Source: DASRFR01 sp035651455 (GTDB lineage Bacteria; Acidobacteriota; Terriglobia; Terriglobales; Acidobacteriaceae). From it: 64,000 nt of DNA. Of the stretch, positions 45,613 through 53,730 are shown piece after piece. Position 1 is the first letter of the stretch. Each line of letters starts with the position of its first letter. The DNA lies in contig DASRFR010000049.1 in assembly GCA_035651455.1 (NCBI GenBank), positions 124,001 through 188,000 on the forward strand, written 5' to 3'. A model generated the notes under the pieces. The model saw only the letters and a list, made by a program, of their open reading frames with translations. It made no database searches and was not told where the DNA came from. Both the position numbers and the translations under genes were made by a program.

Positions 45613-46269
45613 CTAGTACCGCCTTCCAAACGCGGAGGCGTACCCATCGCGGTATCCGCTGGCATATTGCGATTTATAGGCGCTCTTGCTGCCGTACTCG
45701 CTGCGATAGCCGTGATCTCCGTCATCGTACCGGCCGCGCGGATTGGGGTTATAAGGCTTGCCGTTGGCAAGGTCCTCGCGGGCTACCGACGAGCCATCCC
45801 GATATCCCACGCTGTAACCGGTGTTGCCGCCATACCAGCGCGGGTTATTGTTGACGCGTACGCGGTACGGTGGCTGGCCCGGGTAGTAGGCGTCGTCGTC
45901 GTAATCCTCGCCTTGCACGCGCTGAAAGCCCGCCCGAAACCCGTCACGGTAGCCATCACGATATCCGTCGCGGAAAGCGCCAAAGGGTCCCATCCACGAC
46001 TCGTAGCCGTTGCTGGCATTGCGCCACTCTTCGCTGCGGAAGTCGTCGGGATCGTTCTCGCGGCCCTCGTGACGTCCTTTCCGCAGGCCATCTCGATAGC
46101 CGTTCTGGTAGCCGTAGTCGTGCGCTTGCCGCGGATTCGCCCGCGAGGAAGCGTATGGCCCGTAGTCGTCATCGTCGCGCTGCGCCACAGCAAGCGAACT
46201 GAAACCCACCGCTACCGCCAGCGCCAAAATTGCCAATCCCAATCGCCTGTACAGGCACCTGCTGGTCAT
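45613..46269 (-). CDS. Secreted Tyr/Arg/Asp/Gly-rich repeat protein
   Basis: 218 residues from the ATG at 46269 with GGAGGTG 4 bases upstream. Signal peptide LGLAILALAVAVGFSSLAVA. The mature part repeats YxxGYxxG-type units: YGYQNGYRDG, RDGYRDGYRDGFRAGF, YSVGYRDGSS, YASGYRDGYA. It is rich in Tyr, Arg, Gly, Asp and hydrophilic, with no catalytic motif; likely disordered or a fibrous structural element in the envelope. Small proteins with these repeats recur in Acidobacteriota; function is unknown. Strong terminator downstream suggests a single-gene transcript. Confidence 0.8.
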   Translation of the reverse strand: MTSRCLYRRLGLAILALAVAVGFSSLAVAQRDDDDYGPYASSRANPRQAHDYGYQNGYRDGLRKGRHEGRENDPDDFRSEEWRNASNGYESWMGPFGAFRDGYRDGYRDGFRAGFQRVQGEDYDDDAYYPGQPPYRVRVNNNPRWYGGNTGYSVGYRDGSSVAREDLANGKPYNPNPRGRYDDGDHGYRSEYGSKSAYKSQYASGYRDGYASAFGRRY

Positions 46270-46676
46270 ATTCACCTCCGACCGGGAGCATCCATCCTCA
46301 CCGCCAGACCTCCAGAACAGGTCGGGTGCCGGCCCGGTGTTCTTGAGAAATGGGATGCCTTGTTGTTCCTGCCGTGCTGCCAACTATATTTCTGAAGCAG
46401 AGCGCGACTTTTCGAGTGGCTTGGTGTTGCCGCGGAGTTGCTCGTGCTGGCCGCACCGGGGAAGAGCGAGCAACAGGTTGCGACCGCCGCAGGTCACGAA
46501 TCGAGCCCGGCACGCGGCTGCTGCAACCCTTGCGGCGTGCGCACACACCGTGGTTTCCCTCCTCCTCCGTAACCCTTCACCATTACCTTTGCCCGGCTCT
46601 TTTCGAATCGGCATCCGCCTTTCTGCTACACTGCAAATTCTTGATAGTAAAAGTAGTTGCTTCCGGAGATCGCGGC
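46270..46676. other. Divergent intergenic region
   Basis: About 400 bases between the YxDG-repeat gene (minus) and the dehydrogenase gene (plus). A frame running through it into the dehydrogenase is an unlikely start extension. TACACT at 46626-46631 could be a -10 box for the dehydrogenase but has no good -35. No RNA gene or repeat seen. Confidence 0.5.
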
Positions 46677-47525
46677 ATGGAAATCAGGCGGATCGGGGTG
46701 GTCGGCGCGGGCACTATGGGCAATGGCATTGCTCACGTGTTCGCCAGCGGCGGCTATGAAGTGGCTTTGTGCGATGTGGACCAGAAGTTTGTTGACCGCG
46801 CCCTGCAGACCATCAGCAAGAACCTGGACCGCGAGGTTGCGAAGAACAAAATCAGCGCCAGTGATAAGCAATCGGCGCTGGCGCGCATTCAGCCGGTCAT
46901 CGATCGAAAGACGATGAACAATTGCGATTTTGTCGTGGAAGCGGCGACGGAAAAGTTTGCCATCAAGGCGGAAATTTTCCGCGACCTTGACCGGATCTGC
47001 CGTCCGGAGATCATCATGGCTTCGAATACCTCGTCGATCTCGATTACCAAGCTCGGAGCTCTTACCCAGCGCGCCGACAAAATCATCGGGATGCATTTCT
47101 TTAATCCCGTGCCGGTCATGAAGCTCATCGAAGTGATTCGCGGTTTGGCAACATCGCAGACCACCTTTGACACAGTGCGCGATCTGGCGAGCAAGGTAGG
47201 CAAGACTCCGGTCGAGGTAAACGATGCTCCGGGCTTCGTTTCCAACCGGGTATTGATGCCCCTGCTCAACGAGGCCATGTATACCGTCATGGAAGGTGTG
47301 GCCACGCCGCAGGCGATCGACGAAGTCTTTAAACTGGGTATGGCGCACCCCATGGGCCCATTAACCCTGGCGGATTTTATCGGCCTGGATGTATGCCTCG
47401 ATATCATGCGCGTGCTGCACGAGGGTCTTGGCGATCCGAAATATCGTCCTTGCCCCCTGCTGATCAAGATGGTGGATGCCGGATGGCTGGGAAGAAAGAG
47501 TGGCAAGGGATTTTACGCATACTAG
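46677..47525 (+). CDS. 3-hydroxybutyryl-CoA dehydrogenase
   Basis: 282 residues from the ATG at 46677 (GGAG 11 bases upstream), matching the usual length for the short single-domain enzyme. Rossmann fold VVGAGTMGNGIAHVFASGGY, catalytic segment MHFFNPVPVMKLIEVIRG with the active-site His, then the C-terminal helical domain (PVEVNDAPGFVSNRVLMPLL). It reduces acetoacetyl-CoA or oxidises 3-hydroxyacyl-CoA with NAD(P). It stands alone; no thiolase or crotonase neighbours to show the pathway. Confidence 0.93.
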   Translation: MEIRRIGVVGAGTMGNGIAHVFASGGYEVALCDVDQKFVDRALQTISKNLDREVAKNKISASDKQSALARIQPVIDRKTMNNCDFVVEAATEKFAIKAEIFRDLDRICRPEIIMASNTSSISITKLGALTQRADKIIGMHFFNPVPVMKLIEVIRGLATSQTTFDTVRDLASKVGKTPVEVNDAPGFVSNRVLMPLLNEAMYTVMEGVATPQAIDEVFKLGMAHPMGPLTLADFIGLDVCLDIMRVLHEGLGDPKYRPCPLLIKMVDAGWLGRKSGKGFYAY

Positions 47526-47558
47526 TGGCAGCCGCTGAACTCGAGCGCCGGACAAAAT

Positions 47559-47936
47559 ATGACTACCGTATGGGGCCGCGTCGAACCCGAAGAGCATAGC
47601 GAGAGGCCGCGCGATTTCTTTTTCTATCTTTGCGCGGTGATTGCGGGCGTGGCTGCGGGATCGATCGACGTCAAAGTAGGCGACCTGCTATTCACCGCTT
47701 TGCTGGTGCTTGCGCCGTGCATGGTGCTCGGAGCCATACGTCCAGAACGGCCCTGGCGCTGGGTAGTTCTGGTTGCCATGGGAGTGCCCATCGTCGATTT
47801 CTTCGCCTATGTCTTGTTTGGACGTAAACCCTATGAAGGCGAGACCTATGGCGCTCTCCTGATCTTCTTGCCGGGCATAGCCGGCGCTTACGGAGGATCA
47901 TTTGGTCGCAGGGTCGTCAATAATCTGCTGACGTAG
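47559..47936 (+). CDS. Hypothetical small membrane protein
   Basis: 125 residues with a soluble N-terminus and three to four membrane spans (DFFFYLCAVIAGVAAGSI, LLFTALLVLAPCMVLGAI, WRWVVLVAMGVPIVDFFAYV, ALLIFLPGIAGAYGGSFG). No recognised family. It follows the dehydrogenase after 33 bases and precedes the MBL gene, so cotranscription is possible. Confidence 0.6.
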   Translation: MTTVWGRVEPEEHSERPRDFFFYLCAVIAGVAAGSIDVKVGDLLFTALLVLAPCMVLGAIRPERPWRWVVLVAMGVPIVDFFAYVLFGRKPYEGETYGALLIFLPGIAGAYGGSFGRRVVNNLLT

Positions 47937-48020
47937 TTGGTCCCGCCTTACGCACCCAGGTTCCACACGACCAAAAGATACTCGCGGTTCCACAGCGGCC
48001 CGGAGTATCCTGACGGAAAG

Positions 48021-48824
48021 ATGGGAGTCTCTGTCTCAGTGCTCGCCAGCGGCAGCCGTGGCAACAGCACCATGGTGTGCAGCGGGTCCACGCGCATCCT
48101 CGTGGACGCCGGCATCTCCTGCCGCGAGACGTTCCGGCGCATCAAGCAGCTAGGTGAAGATCCATGCCGGCTCTCCGCGATTCTCATCACCCATGAGCAC
48201 AGCGACCACATTTATGGGTTGCAGACCCTGTCGAAGAAGCTGAACGTGCCAATCTTTATGACCGGCTCCACGCATCACGCATGGACGCGAGCCTTGCGCG
48301 ACGACAATGGCGAACTGCCGAAAATCAGCCGCCTGGAACTGTTCGCTTCCGGCAAGCGCTTTCAAATCGGCGACATCGAAGTTACGCCCTTTACTATCCC
48401 GCACGACGCCATCGATCCTGTTGGATTTACGTTTCGTGCGGAGGGCACCAAGATCGCCGTCGCCACCGACCTCGGCTACATGCCGCCGAATGTGCGCGAC
48501 CACTTGCGCAGTTGCGATGTGCTGGTGATTGAGTCCAATCACGACATCGAACTCTTGCGCAACGGTCCATATCCCTGGTCGGTGAAACAGCGCGTCGGCA
48601 GTCTGACGGGTCACCTGTCCAACGATAAACTCGCAGAATTCCTCTCCAAGCATTATGATGGGGAAGCAGCATACGTTGTGTTGGCGCATCTGAGCGAGCA
48701 AAACAACCATCCTGAAATTGCCCGGGGAGTAGCGGAGAGAGCTTTGGGTCCTCGGCAAACGCTGCTCAGAAATCGCGTGATGCTGGCTTCGCAGTCCATA
48801 CCCATGGATCCGATTCGACTGTAG
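48021..48824 (+). CDS. MBL-fold metal-dependent hydrolase (YycJ/WalJ-like)
   Basis: 267 residues from the ATG at 48021 (GGAAAG upstream). N-terminus VSVLASGSRGNSTMV and the metal site THEHSDHIYGLQTL identify the family; later motifs are TIPHDAIDPVGF, ATDLGYMP, ESNHDIELL and LAHLSEQNNHPE. Relatives act in DNA repair/cell-wall homeostasis regulation in Firmicutes; the exact role here is unknown. Six bases separate it from the next gene. Confidence 0.88.
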   Translation: MGVSVSVLASGSRGNSTMVCSGSTRILVDAGISCRETFRRIKQLGEDPCRLSAILITHEHSDHIYGLQTLSKKLNVPIFMTGSTHHAWTRALRDDNGELPKISRLELFASGKRFQIGDIEVTPFTIPHDAIDPVGFTFRAEGTKIAVATDLGYMPPNVRDHLRSCDVLVIESNHDIELLRNGPYPWSVKQRVGSLTGHLSNDKLAEFLSKHYDGEAAYVVLAHLSEQNNHPEIARGVAERALGPRQTLLRNRVMLASQSIPMDPIRL

Positions 48825-48830
48825 TCTCGT

Positions 48831-49271
48831 ATGAGTCAGTGCATTGACCCCGTCGTGGGCAAAATTCTTGCCGGATGGCGTTACGACATCTCCGGGCTTG
48901 CACCCGAGATGCGTGGCGACTACGAGCAGCACCTGCTGGATTGCGCCCATTGCCACAGCCGCCAGCAACTCCATCGCACCATTGACGTTTCTCTCATAGT
49001 GCTGGCTTCACTGTCCGCGGGAGTGTTTCTTCTCGCGTTCGGCGTCATCCGCCATTTCGGTCCGCGCCACGCCTTCTGGCTTGAGATCGCCGCGCTCGCC
49101 GGTTTCGCGCTATCGGCGCTGATATGGCTGGCGGTTGCCGTAGCGACTCCCGCGCCCATGGCGGTAGTGGACGTGGCAAAACTTGGGGCGCGGCACGTGC
49201 ACGATCGTTTGCCGCCGGAAATCCGCGAACGCCTGCCGGAAGATTTGCGGCTGAAGATTACCGGCTCATAA
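48831..49271 (+). CDS. Membrane protein with zinc-finger-like N-terminus
   Basis: 146 residues. The cytoplasmic N-terminus contains an H-x3-C-x2-C motif (HLLDCAHC, residues 34-41) reminiscent of the zf-HC2 region of anti-sigma factors. Two membrane spans follow (VSLIVLASLSAGVFLLAFGV; IAALAGFALSALIWLAVAVA) and a basic C-terminus. No sigma-factor gene is next to it, so an anti-sigma role is a guess. It starts 6 bases after the MBL gene. Confidence 0.65.
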   Translation: MSQCIDPVVGKILAGWRYDISGLAPEMRGDYEQHLLDCAHCHSRQQLHRTIDVSLIVLASLSAGVFLLAFGVIRHFGPRHAFWLEIAALAGFALSALIWLAVAVATPAPMAVVDVAKLGARHVHDRLPPEIRERLPEDLRLKITGS

Positions 49272-49357
49272 TTGCTGGTTCTCCGGCAGACTCAGCCGCG
49301 GATTTCGACTATGGTGGAGCCTGCATCTTTCGCCCGGGCTGCGCATCTCAGACCTGA

Positions 49358-49699
49358 ATGGCGCATGTGACCAAAGCAGTGACCATTTTCGTGCTGTTGG
49401 CCGCGTTTTCGGCAACGCTGGACGCGCAGCCGCTCCATGGCAGCAGGACACCGCTCTTGCCCTGTCACAGACATGGGCAGCACTCTCGCCTGCCCAGGCG
49501 CGCCACTCACACCTGCTGCCAAACCAGCCCCGAATCGGCGATTGTGCGATCGCCAATGGTTCCGCGGGATTCAACTCCCGGGATTTCGGGTTTTGTGCAG
49601 CATTTCTGGCATGCGAATACCCTGCCTGCGGCTTTCCGCGTTCGAATCGAGCCCGCTCCGCTCCCTAGTCCGCCTACGCTCCTGCCTCTATTGATCTGA
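49358..49699 (+). CDS. Small exported Cys/His-rich protein (possible metal-related)
   Basis: 113 residues: a signal peptide (AVTIFVLLAAFSATLDAQ), then PCHRHGQHSR and THTCCQTSP, with two Cys/His clusters that could bind metal, then a Pro-rich tail. It matches in style the small exported metal-binding proteins found before outer-membrane metal genes in Acidobacteriota, such as the Met-rich gene that follows. There is no obvious ribosome site and the Pro-rich tail may be out of frame, so I am not sure it is real. Confidence 0.45.
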   Translation: MAHVTKAVTIFVLLAAFSATLDAQPLHGSRTPLLPCHRHGQHSRLPRRATHTCCQTSPESAIVRSPMVPRDSTPGISGFVQHFWHANTLPAAFRVRIEPAPLPSPPTLLPLLI

Positions 49700-49763
49700 T
49701 GCCTTGCGCGGTGTCTCCCTGCTGCGCTGGCGCGCAGCCATGTGAACAACGAGTGAGACGGCG

Positions 49764-51080
49764 ATGCAAAGACAATTCTGGATTTTGTTTGCAATTCTTC
49801 TACTGAATCTCTTCGGGTTCGCGCAGGACGCTGCGCACACTGCGCATGATCCTGGACAGCCCGCGCCCGCGGCGATGCCGGGCATGGACATGGCGGGCAT
49901 GAGCATGAACCCCCAACTCTCGTTCCTGCCTTCGCCGGGAGCAAGTTCCGGCACAGCGTGGCAGCCGGCTTCCGTGCCCGCGTACGAATGGATGATCGCA
50001 TCGGGCGAGTGGGACGTCATGGTCCACGGGGTCATTTTCGCAACCTTTAACTATCAAGGCGGGCCTCGCGGCGCAGGTAAGGCCCAGTCGACGAACTGGG
50101 CCATGTTCATGGAACAGCGCCACTGGGCAGGTGGCAAGCTTATTCTTCGCCAGATGTTTTCGGCGGAGTCGCTGACCGCCCCCCATCCCGGTTTCCCGGA
50201 GCTTTTCCAGACTGGCGAGACCTATCACGGCATGCCACTGGTCGATCACCAGCATCCGCACAATGTCTTCTCGGAGCTTTCGCTGTACTATGAGCGGCCG
50301 CTAAGAGACAAAATCTCATGGTCCTTCTACGGAGGTCCCGCCGCTGAGCCTGCCCTGGGCCCGGTCACATATTTACATCGGGCGTCGGCTGCCGAGTTGC
50401 CCGCCGCGCCACTTGGACATCACTTGCAGGACTCCACCCATACCAGTTTTGGCGTGATCACCACTGGCCTGGTGATCAGCCGGTTGAAGCTCGAAGGCTC
50501 CGTCTTCAATGGGCGCGAACCGAACGAGCAGCGATGGAGCATTCAACTGAATCCACTCGACTCCTGGTCCGCCCGCTTGAGCGTGGCCGCCAATCGCAAT
50601 TGGACCGCTCAGTACAGTTATGGATACCTGGTGCACCCGGAGGCGCTGGAGCACGATAATCAGCGGCGTCAGACGGCTTCGGTCTCGTACAATCGGCCAT
50701 TTACCGGCGGGAACTGGTCTAGCTCGCTGATCTGGGGCCGCAAACACAAGACCTCGGAAGCCACCAGTCAGAACAGCTACCTGCTGGAATCCACACTGAA
50801 TTTTGCGCGCCGCAATTATGCCTACACTCGTTTGGAACTCGTTGATAAGGACGAGCTATTCCCTTTCGCCCTCGGCATACCCTCCTACCGCGTCGGCGCG
50901 TACACATTTGGGGCGGTTAGAGACCTGGTGCAAAACCATGTCGGCCAGATTGGGCTGGGAGCCGACTTGACCTTTTATTCCAAGCCCGCAGCTTTGGATT
51001 CTGTGTACGGAAGGAATCCGGTCTCGTTCAGCGTTTCACTGCGGTTCCGCCCCGCGTTGAGCTCGCGCCATCAGCACTGA
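49764..51080 (+). CDS. Predicted outer-membrane protein with Met-rich N-terminus
   Basis: 438 residues. Signal peptide (FWILFAILLLNLFGFAQD), then a His/Met-rich segment AMPGMDMAGMSM of the kind that binds copper in periplasmic proteins. The rest is predicted amphipathic beta-strands (SLYYERPLRDKISWSFYGG, RLSVAANRNWTAQYSYGYLV, SVSLRFRPAL at the end), consistent with a beta-barrel. Conserved-looking DHQHPHNVF could be a further metal site. The upstream Cys/His-rich ORF fits a metal theme; there is no copper ATPase or regulator next to it to prove it. Confidence 0.7.
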   Translation: MQRQFWILFAILLLNLFGFAQDAAHTAHDPGQPAPAAMPGMDMAGMSMNPQLSFLPSPGASSGTAWQPASVPAYEWMIASGEWDVMVHGVIFATFNYQGGPRGAGKAQSTNWAMFMEQRHWAGGKLILRQMFSAESLTAPHPGFPELFQTGETYHGMPLVDHQHPHNVFSELSLYYERPLRDKISWSFYGGPAAEPALGPVTYLHRASAAELPAAPLGHHLQDSTHTSFGVITTGLVISRLKLEGSVFNGREPNEQRWSIQLNPLDSWSARLSVAANRNWTAQYSYGYLVHPEALEHDNQRRQTASVSYNRPFTGGNWSSSLIWGRKHKTSEATSQNSYLLESTLNFARRNYAYTRLELVDKDELFPFALGIPSYRVGAYTFGAVRDLVQNHVGQIGLGADLTFYSKPAALDSVYGRNPVSFSVSLRFRPALSSRHQH

Positions 51081-51156
51081 TGTCGGGTGTTAGCTACGCG
51101 GATTCAGCGCAGATTTTCGGATTCCGCAAAGCGCAACCTGAGGCAAAATCTTAGTA

Positions 51157-51573
51157 ATGCAAGCTACAGTCAAGCTGCTGCGTGTCCTGCAAATCGCCAT
51201 GCTGGTGAGCATCGGCCTATACATATTCTTGGGAGAGCGAGTCACGCTCAACCCGCCCATGCCCAATCCGTCGGTGTTCTACGTTATTTCTCTGGTAGCA
51301 ATCACGATCATCGGCATCATCCTGGTGGTGCGCCGGACCTTGGTCTTGCAGTCGGAAACCAGCTTGCGAACCCAGTCCACGGACCTTCCCACCTTGAACC
51401 GCTGGAGAGCCGGCTACCTTACAACCTATGCTCTTTCGGAATCCTTGGCCCTGTTCGGGTTGGTTTTACGCATTCTGGGCTTCACGCTTTCCCAAGTTGC
51501 TCCCTTTTACGTAGCGGCATTCATTCTCATGGTATTTTTCACGGCCCGACAACCCTCCCGTGAGTTAACTTGA
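51157..51573 (+). CDS. Hypothetical membrane protein
   Basis: 138 residues with four membrane spans (LQIAMLVSIGLYIFLGERV, YVISLVAITIIGIILVV, LSESLALFGLVLRILGFTL, APFYVAAFILMVFFTARQP). No known family. It follows the outer-membrane gene after 77 bases and precedes map. Confidence 0.65.
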   Translation: MQATVKLLRVLQIAMLVSIGLYIFLGERVTLNPPMPNPSVFYVISLVAITIIGIILVVRRTLVLQSETSLRTQSTDLPTLNRWRAGYLTTYALSESLALFGLVLRILGFTLSQVAPFYVAAFILMVFFTARQPSRELT

Positions 51574-51590
51574 TTCATAGATAATTCAAA

Positions 51591-51596
51591 GGAGGC
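51591..51596 (+). promoter_or_regulatory. Ribosome binding site of map
   Basis: AGGAGG lies just before the GTG start of the methionine aminopeptidase gene and supports a GTG start. Confidence 0.6.
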
Positions 51597-51600
51597 GCCC

Positions 51601-52344
51601 GTGTCGATCACTACCCCGGAAGAACTCGAGCGACTAAAAGCAGCCGGCAGTGTTGTACATCGCGTAATCGAGGCGATGCGAAAAAGCGTGAAGCCCGGGG
51701 TCACCACCGCCCAGCTGGACGCGATTGGCAACCAGGTCATGCAGGCAGAAGGAGCGCAGTCCGCTCCGGCTCTGGTTTATCAGTTTCCCGGGGGATCCTG
51801 CATCAGCCTGAACGAAGAAGCCGTGCACGGGATTCCCCAGGACCGCGCCTTGAAGGAGGGTGACCTGGTGAAACTGGACGTCACCGTGGAGAAAGACGGT
51901 TTTATGGCCGATGCCGCGGTAACGGTTCCGGTCGGCGCCGTGTCGCGGGAGAAAGAGCGCCTGATCGCCTGTGCCCAGCGCGCATTCGAGAAGGCCACCC
52001 TCGTCGCCCGCGCCGGGTTCAGAGTCTTTGAGATCGGTCGCGTGGTAGAAAGGGAAGTGCGCCGCGAAGGTTTCTCCGTGATTCGCGATCTCGGCGGGCA
52101 TGGCATTGGCCGAACCATTCACGAAGCGCCGCGCGTTCCCAACTATGCCGATCCGCAAGCCAGCGACGTACTTACCGAAGGGATGGTGATCACGATTGAG
52201 CCAATCATCGCCGCAGGCGGCGGCCGGGCCGTGCTGGCGAGCGATGGCTGGACCGTGAAAACGGCTGATCGGAAGCCGTCCGCTCACTATGAGCACACAA
52301 TTGTCATCACCAAGGGCGCCCCAATCGTTCTTACCGCCGCCTAA
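51601..52344 (+). CDS. map: Type I methionine aminopeptidase
   Basis: 247 residues from a GTG at 51601. All five metal ligands are present in order: two Asp in KLDVTVEKDGFMADAAVTV, His in GGHGIGRTIHEAP, Glu in ITIEPI and Glu in YEHTIVIT. It removes the initiator Met from new proteins. The N-terminus has no SH3-binding extension and is of the short bacterial type. Confidence 0.95.
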   Translation: MSITTPEELERLKAAGSVVHRVIEAMRKSVKPGVTTAQLDAIGNQVMQAEGAQSAPALVYQFPGGSCISLNEEAVHGIPQDRALKEGDLVKLDVTVEKDGFMADAAVTVPVGAVSREKERLIACAQRAFEKATLVARAGFRVFEIGRVVEREVRREGFSVIRDLGGHGIGRTIHEAPRVPNYADPQASDVLTEGMVITIEPIIAAGGGRAVLASDGWTVKTADRKPSAHYEHTIVITKGAPIVLTAA

Positions 52345-52357
52345 ACCCTTCAGGTAG

Positions 52358-52386
52358 TTGACCCGGACGGAGTTCCGGGGTAGAGT
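52358..52386 (+). promoter_or_regulatory. Promoter of the BNR-repeat gene
   Basis: -35 TTGACC (52358-52363, 5 of 6) and -10 TAGAGT (52381-52386, 4 of 6) with 17-base spacing; predicted start near 52393, about 33 bases before the TTG start. Confidence 0.5.
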
Positions 52387-52425
52387 CGCAGATTGTGGGT
52401 TCCCCCGCCCCGGGAGTAGTGCGCC

Positions 52426-53715
52426 TTGTCAGCCGGCCGATCAGCTAATCCGTTCATCATTTTCGGTCTGTGGCTGCTCAGCCTCGCGATCGTGCCGGCA
52501 GCCCTGGCTGCGGGATCCGGGTTCTCGCCGCAGCAACGCGTGGGATACAGTGCAGGCGATCAATGGGAGCCCTCCATTGCGGCAGACGGGGCCGGGTCGG
52601 TGTATGTCCTCTATCCGCAATACGGCCAGGTTCCGGGCTGTGCCGATTGCCGCATTCCCAGCATGGTGCTGGTGCTCAGCAACGACAATGGAGCCACATG
52701 GCAGCCGCCGCGGGAAATTTCTCCTGCGCCGTCCGGTCAATTTGACCCGCAAATTGTGGTCGATCCCGCCGATCGCCACACGGTTTACGCGTCCTGGCTG
52801 CAGAACGACAAACGCGACCTGGTGCTGGCGAAGTCCCTGGATGCCGGCCTGACCTGGTCCGTCATGGTCGCGCACAGCACGCAATTTGATATAGACAAGC
52901 CGGTCCTCGCGGCACGCGGACCTAATGTGTACATCGGATTCAATCATCGCCAGACGTTGTGGGTGGCGGCCTCGCATGACGCCGGCATGACTTTCAGCGT
53001 TGCTGAAGTGAGCCCAAACACCCGGCTCGCATGGTCCCAGGCCGGCGGCGCGACAGTTGACATCTCCGGCAACGTCTTCTTCTCCTGGGCGGCATATTCC
53101 AAGAGCGCAGGCGCCAAGGGTCCGGTAACGTTGTACGTGAGCAAGTCGACCGATGGCGGACCAAAGTGGACGACCAGGTTGCTGGACGTCTCCGGCGCCC
53201 CACCCGAGTGCGCTTCCGCCGAATGCGATTCCGATTTCCTTTCCGCGCAAATCACCATGACCTCAGATGCCGCCGGAACTTTGTATGCACTATGGAATGC
53301 GGGCGTGAAGGACAAGGGCGCACAACGAATCTACTTCTCCTCGTCTACTACGAGTGGCGCGAACTGGGCGCGCAAGATCGACGTATCCGCCGCCCCCAAG
53401 GGGGTTGAGCACTCTTTTCCCGCCATCGCAGCGGGAGCCGCCGGCGACGTTCGCATTGCGTGGATGGACGCGCGCCATTCGCTTTGGAACACTTTCTACC
53501 GCAGCTCGACGAACGGCGGCGCGAGCTGGTCGCCTGAGACACAGCTCTCCTCCTATGTGCCGGGGTATAACTACATCCAGCCCCGCGGCTTCAGCTTTCC
53601 CTTCGGAGATTATTTCGGAATCGCCATCGACAACCGCGGCGACGCCCAAGTGGTGTGGGGCGAAGGAATGAACTACCAGGCGCCCGGTTCCATCTGGTAC
53701 ACGACCGGACGATAA
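52426..53715 (+). CDS. Exported BNR/Asp-box repeat protein (sialidase-like fold)
   Basis: 429 residues from a TTG at 52426. Signal peptide FIIFGLWLLSLAIVPAALAA. About six Asp-box turns, S.D.G..W/F: SNDNGATW, SLDAGLTW, SHDAGMTF, STDGGPKW, SSTTSGANW and SSTNGGASW, spaced across a six-bladed beta-propeller. Two Cys pairs near 65-70 and 245-252 could form disulfides. Whether it is an active glycosidase is unclear; the FRIP motif and catalytic Arg triad of sialidases are not evident. Confidence 0.85.
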   Translation: MSAGRSANPFIIFGLWLLSLAIVPAALAAGSGFSPQQRVGYSAGDQWEPSIAADGAGSVYVLYPQYGQVPGCADCRIPSMVLVLSNDNGATWQPPREISPAPSGQFDPQIVVDPADRHTVYASWLQNDKRDLVLAKSLDAGLTWSVMVAHSTQFDIDKPVLAARGPNVYIGFNHRQTLWVAASHDAGMTFSVAEVSPNTRLAWSQAGGATVDISGNVFFSWAAYSKSAGAKGPVTLYVSKSTDGGPKWTTRLLDVSGAPPECASAECDSDFLSAQITMTSDAAGTLYALWNAGVKDKGAQRIYFSSSTTSGANWARKIDVSAAPKGVEHSFPAIAAGAAGDVRIAWMDARHSLWNTFYRSSTNGGASWSPETQLSSYVPGYNYIQPRGFSFPFGDYFGIAIDNRGDAQVVWGEGMNYQAPGSIWYTTGR

Positions 53716-53730
53716 CCGCCAGTGGTCGCT

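Noticed and set aside
51087..51563. A longer frame overlapping the small membrane protein at 51157
   Set aside because: It lacks membrane or family features, while the 51157 frame has four clean membrane spans.
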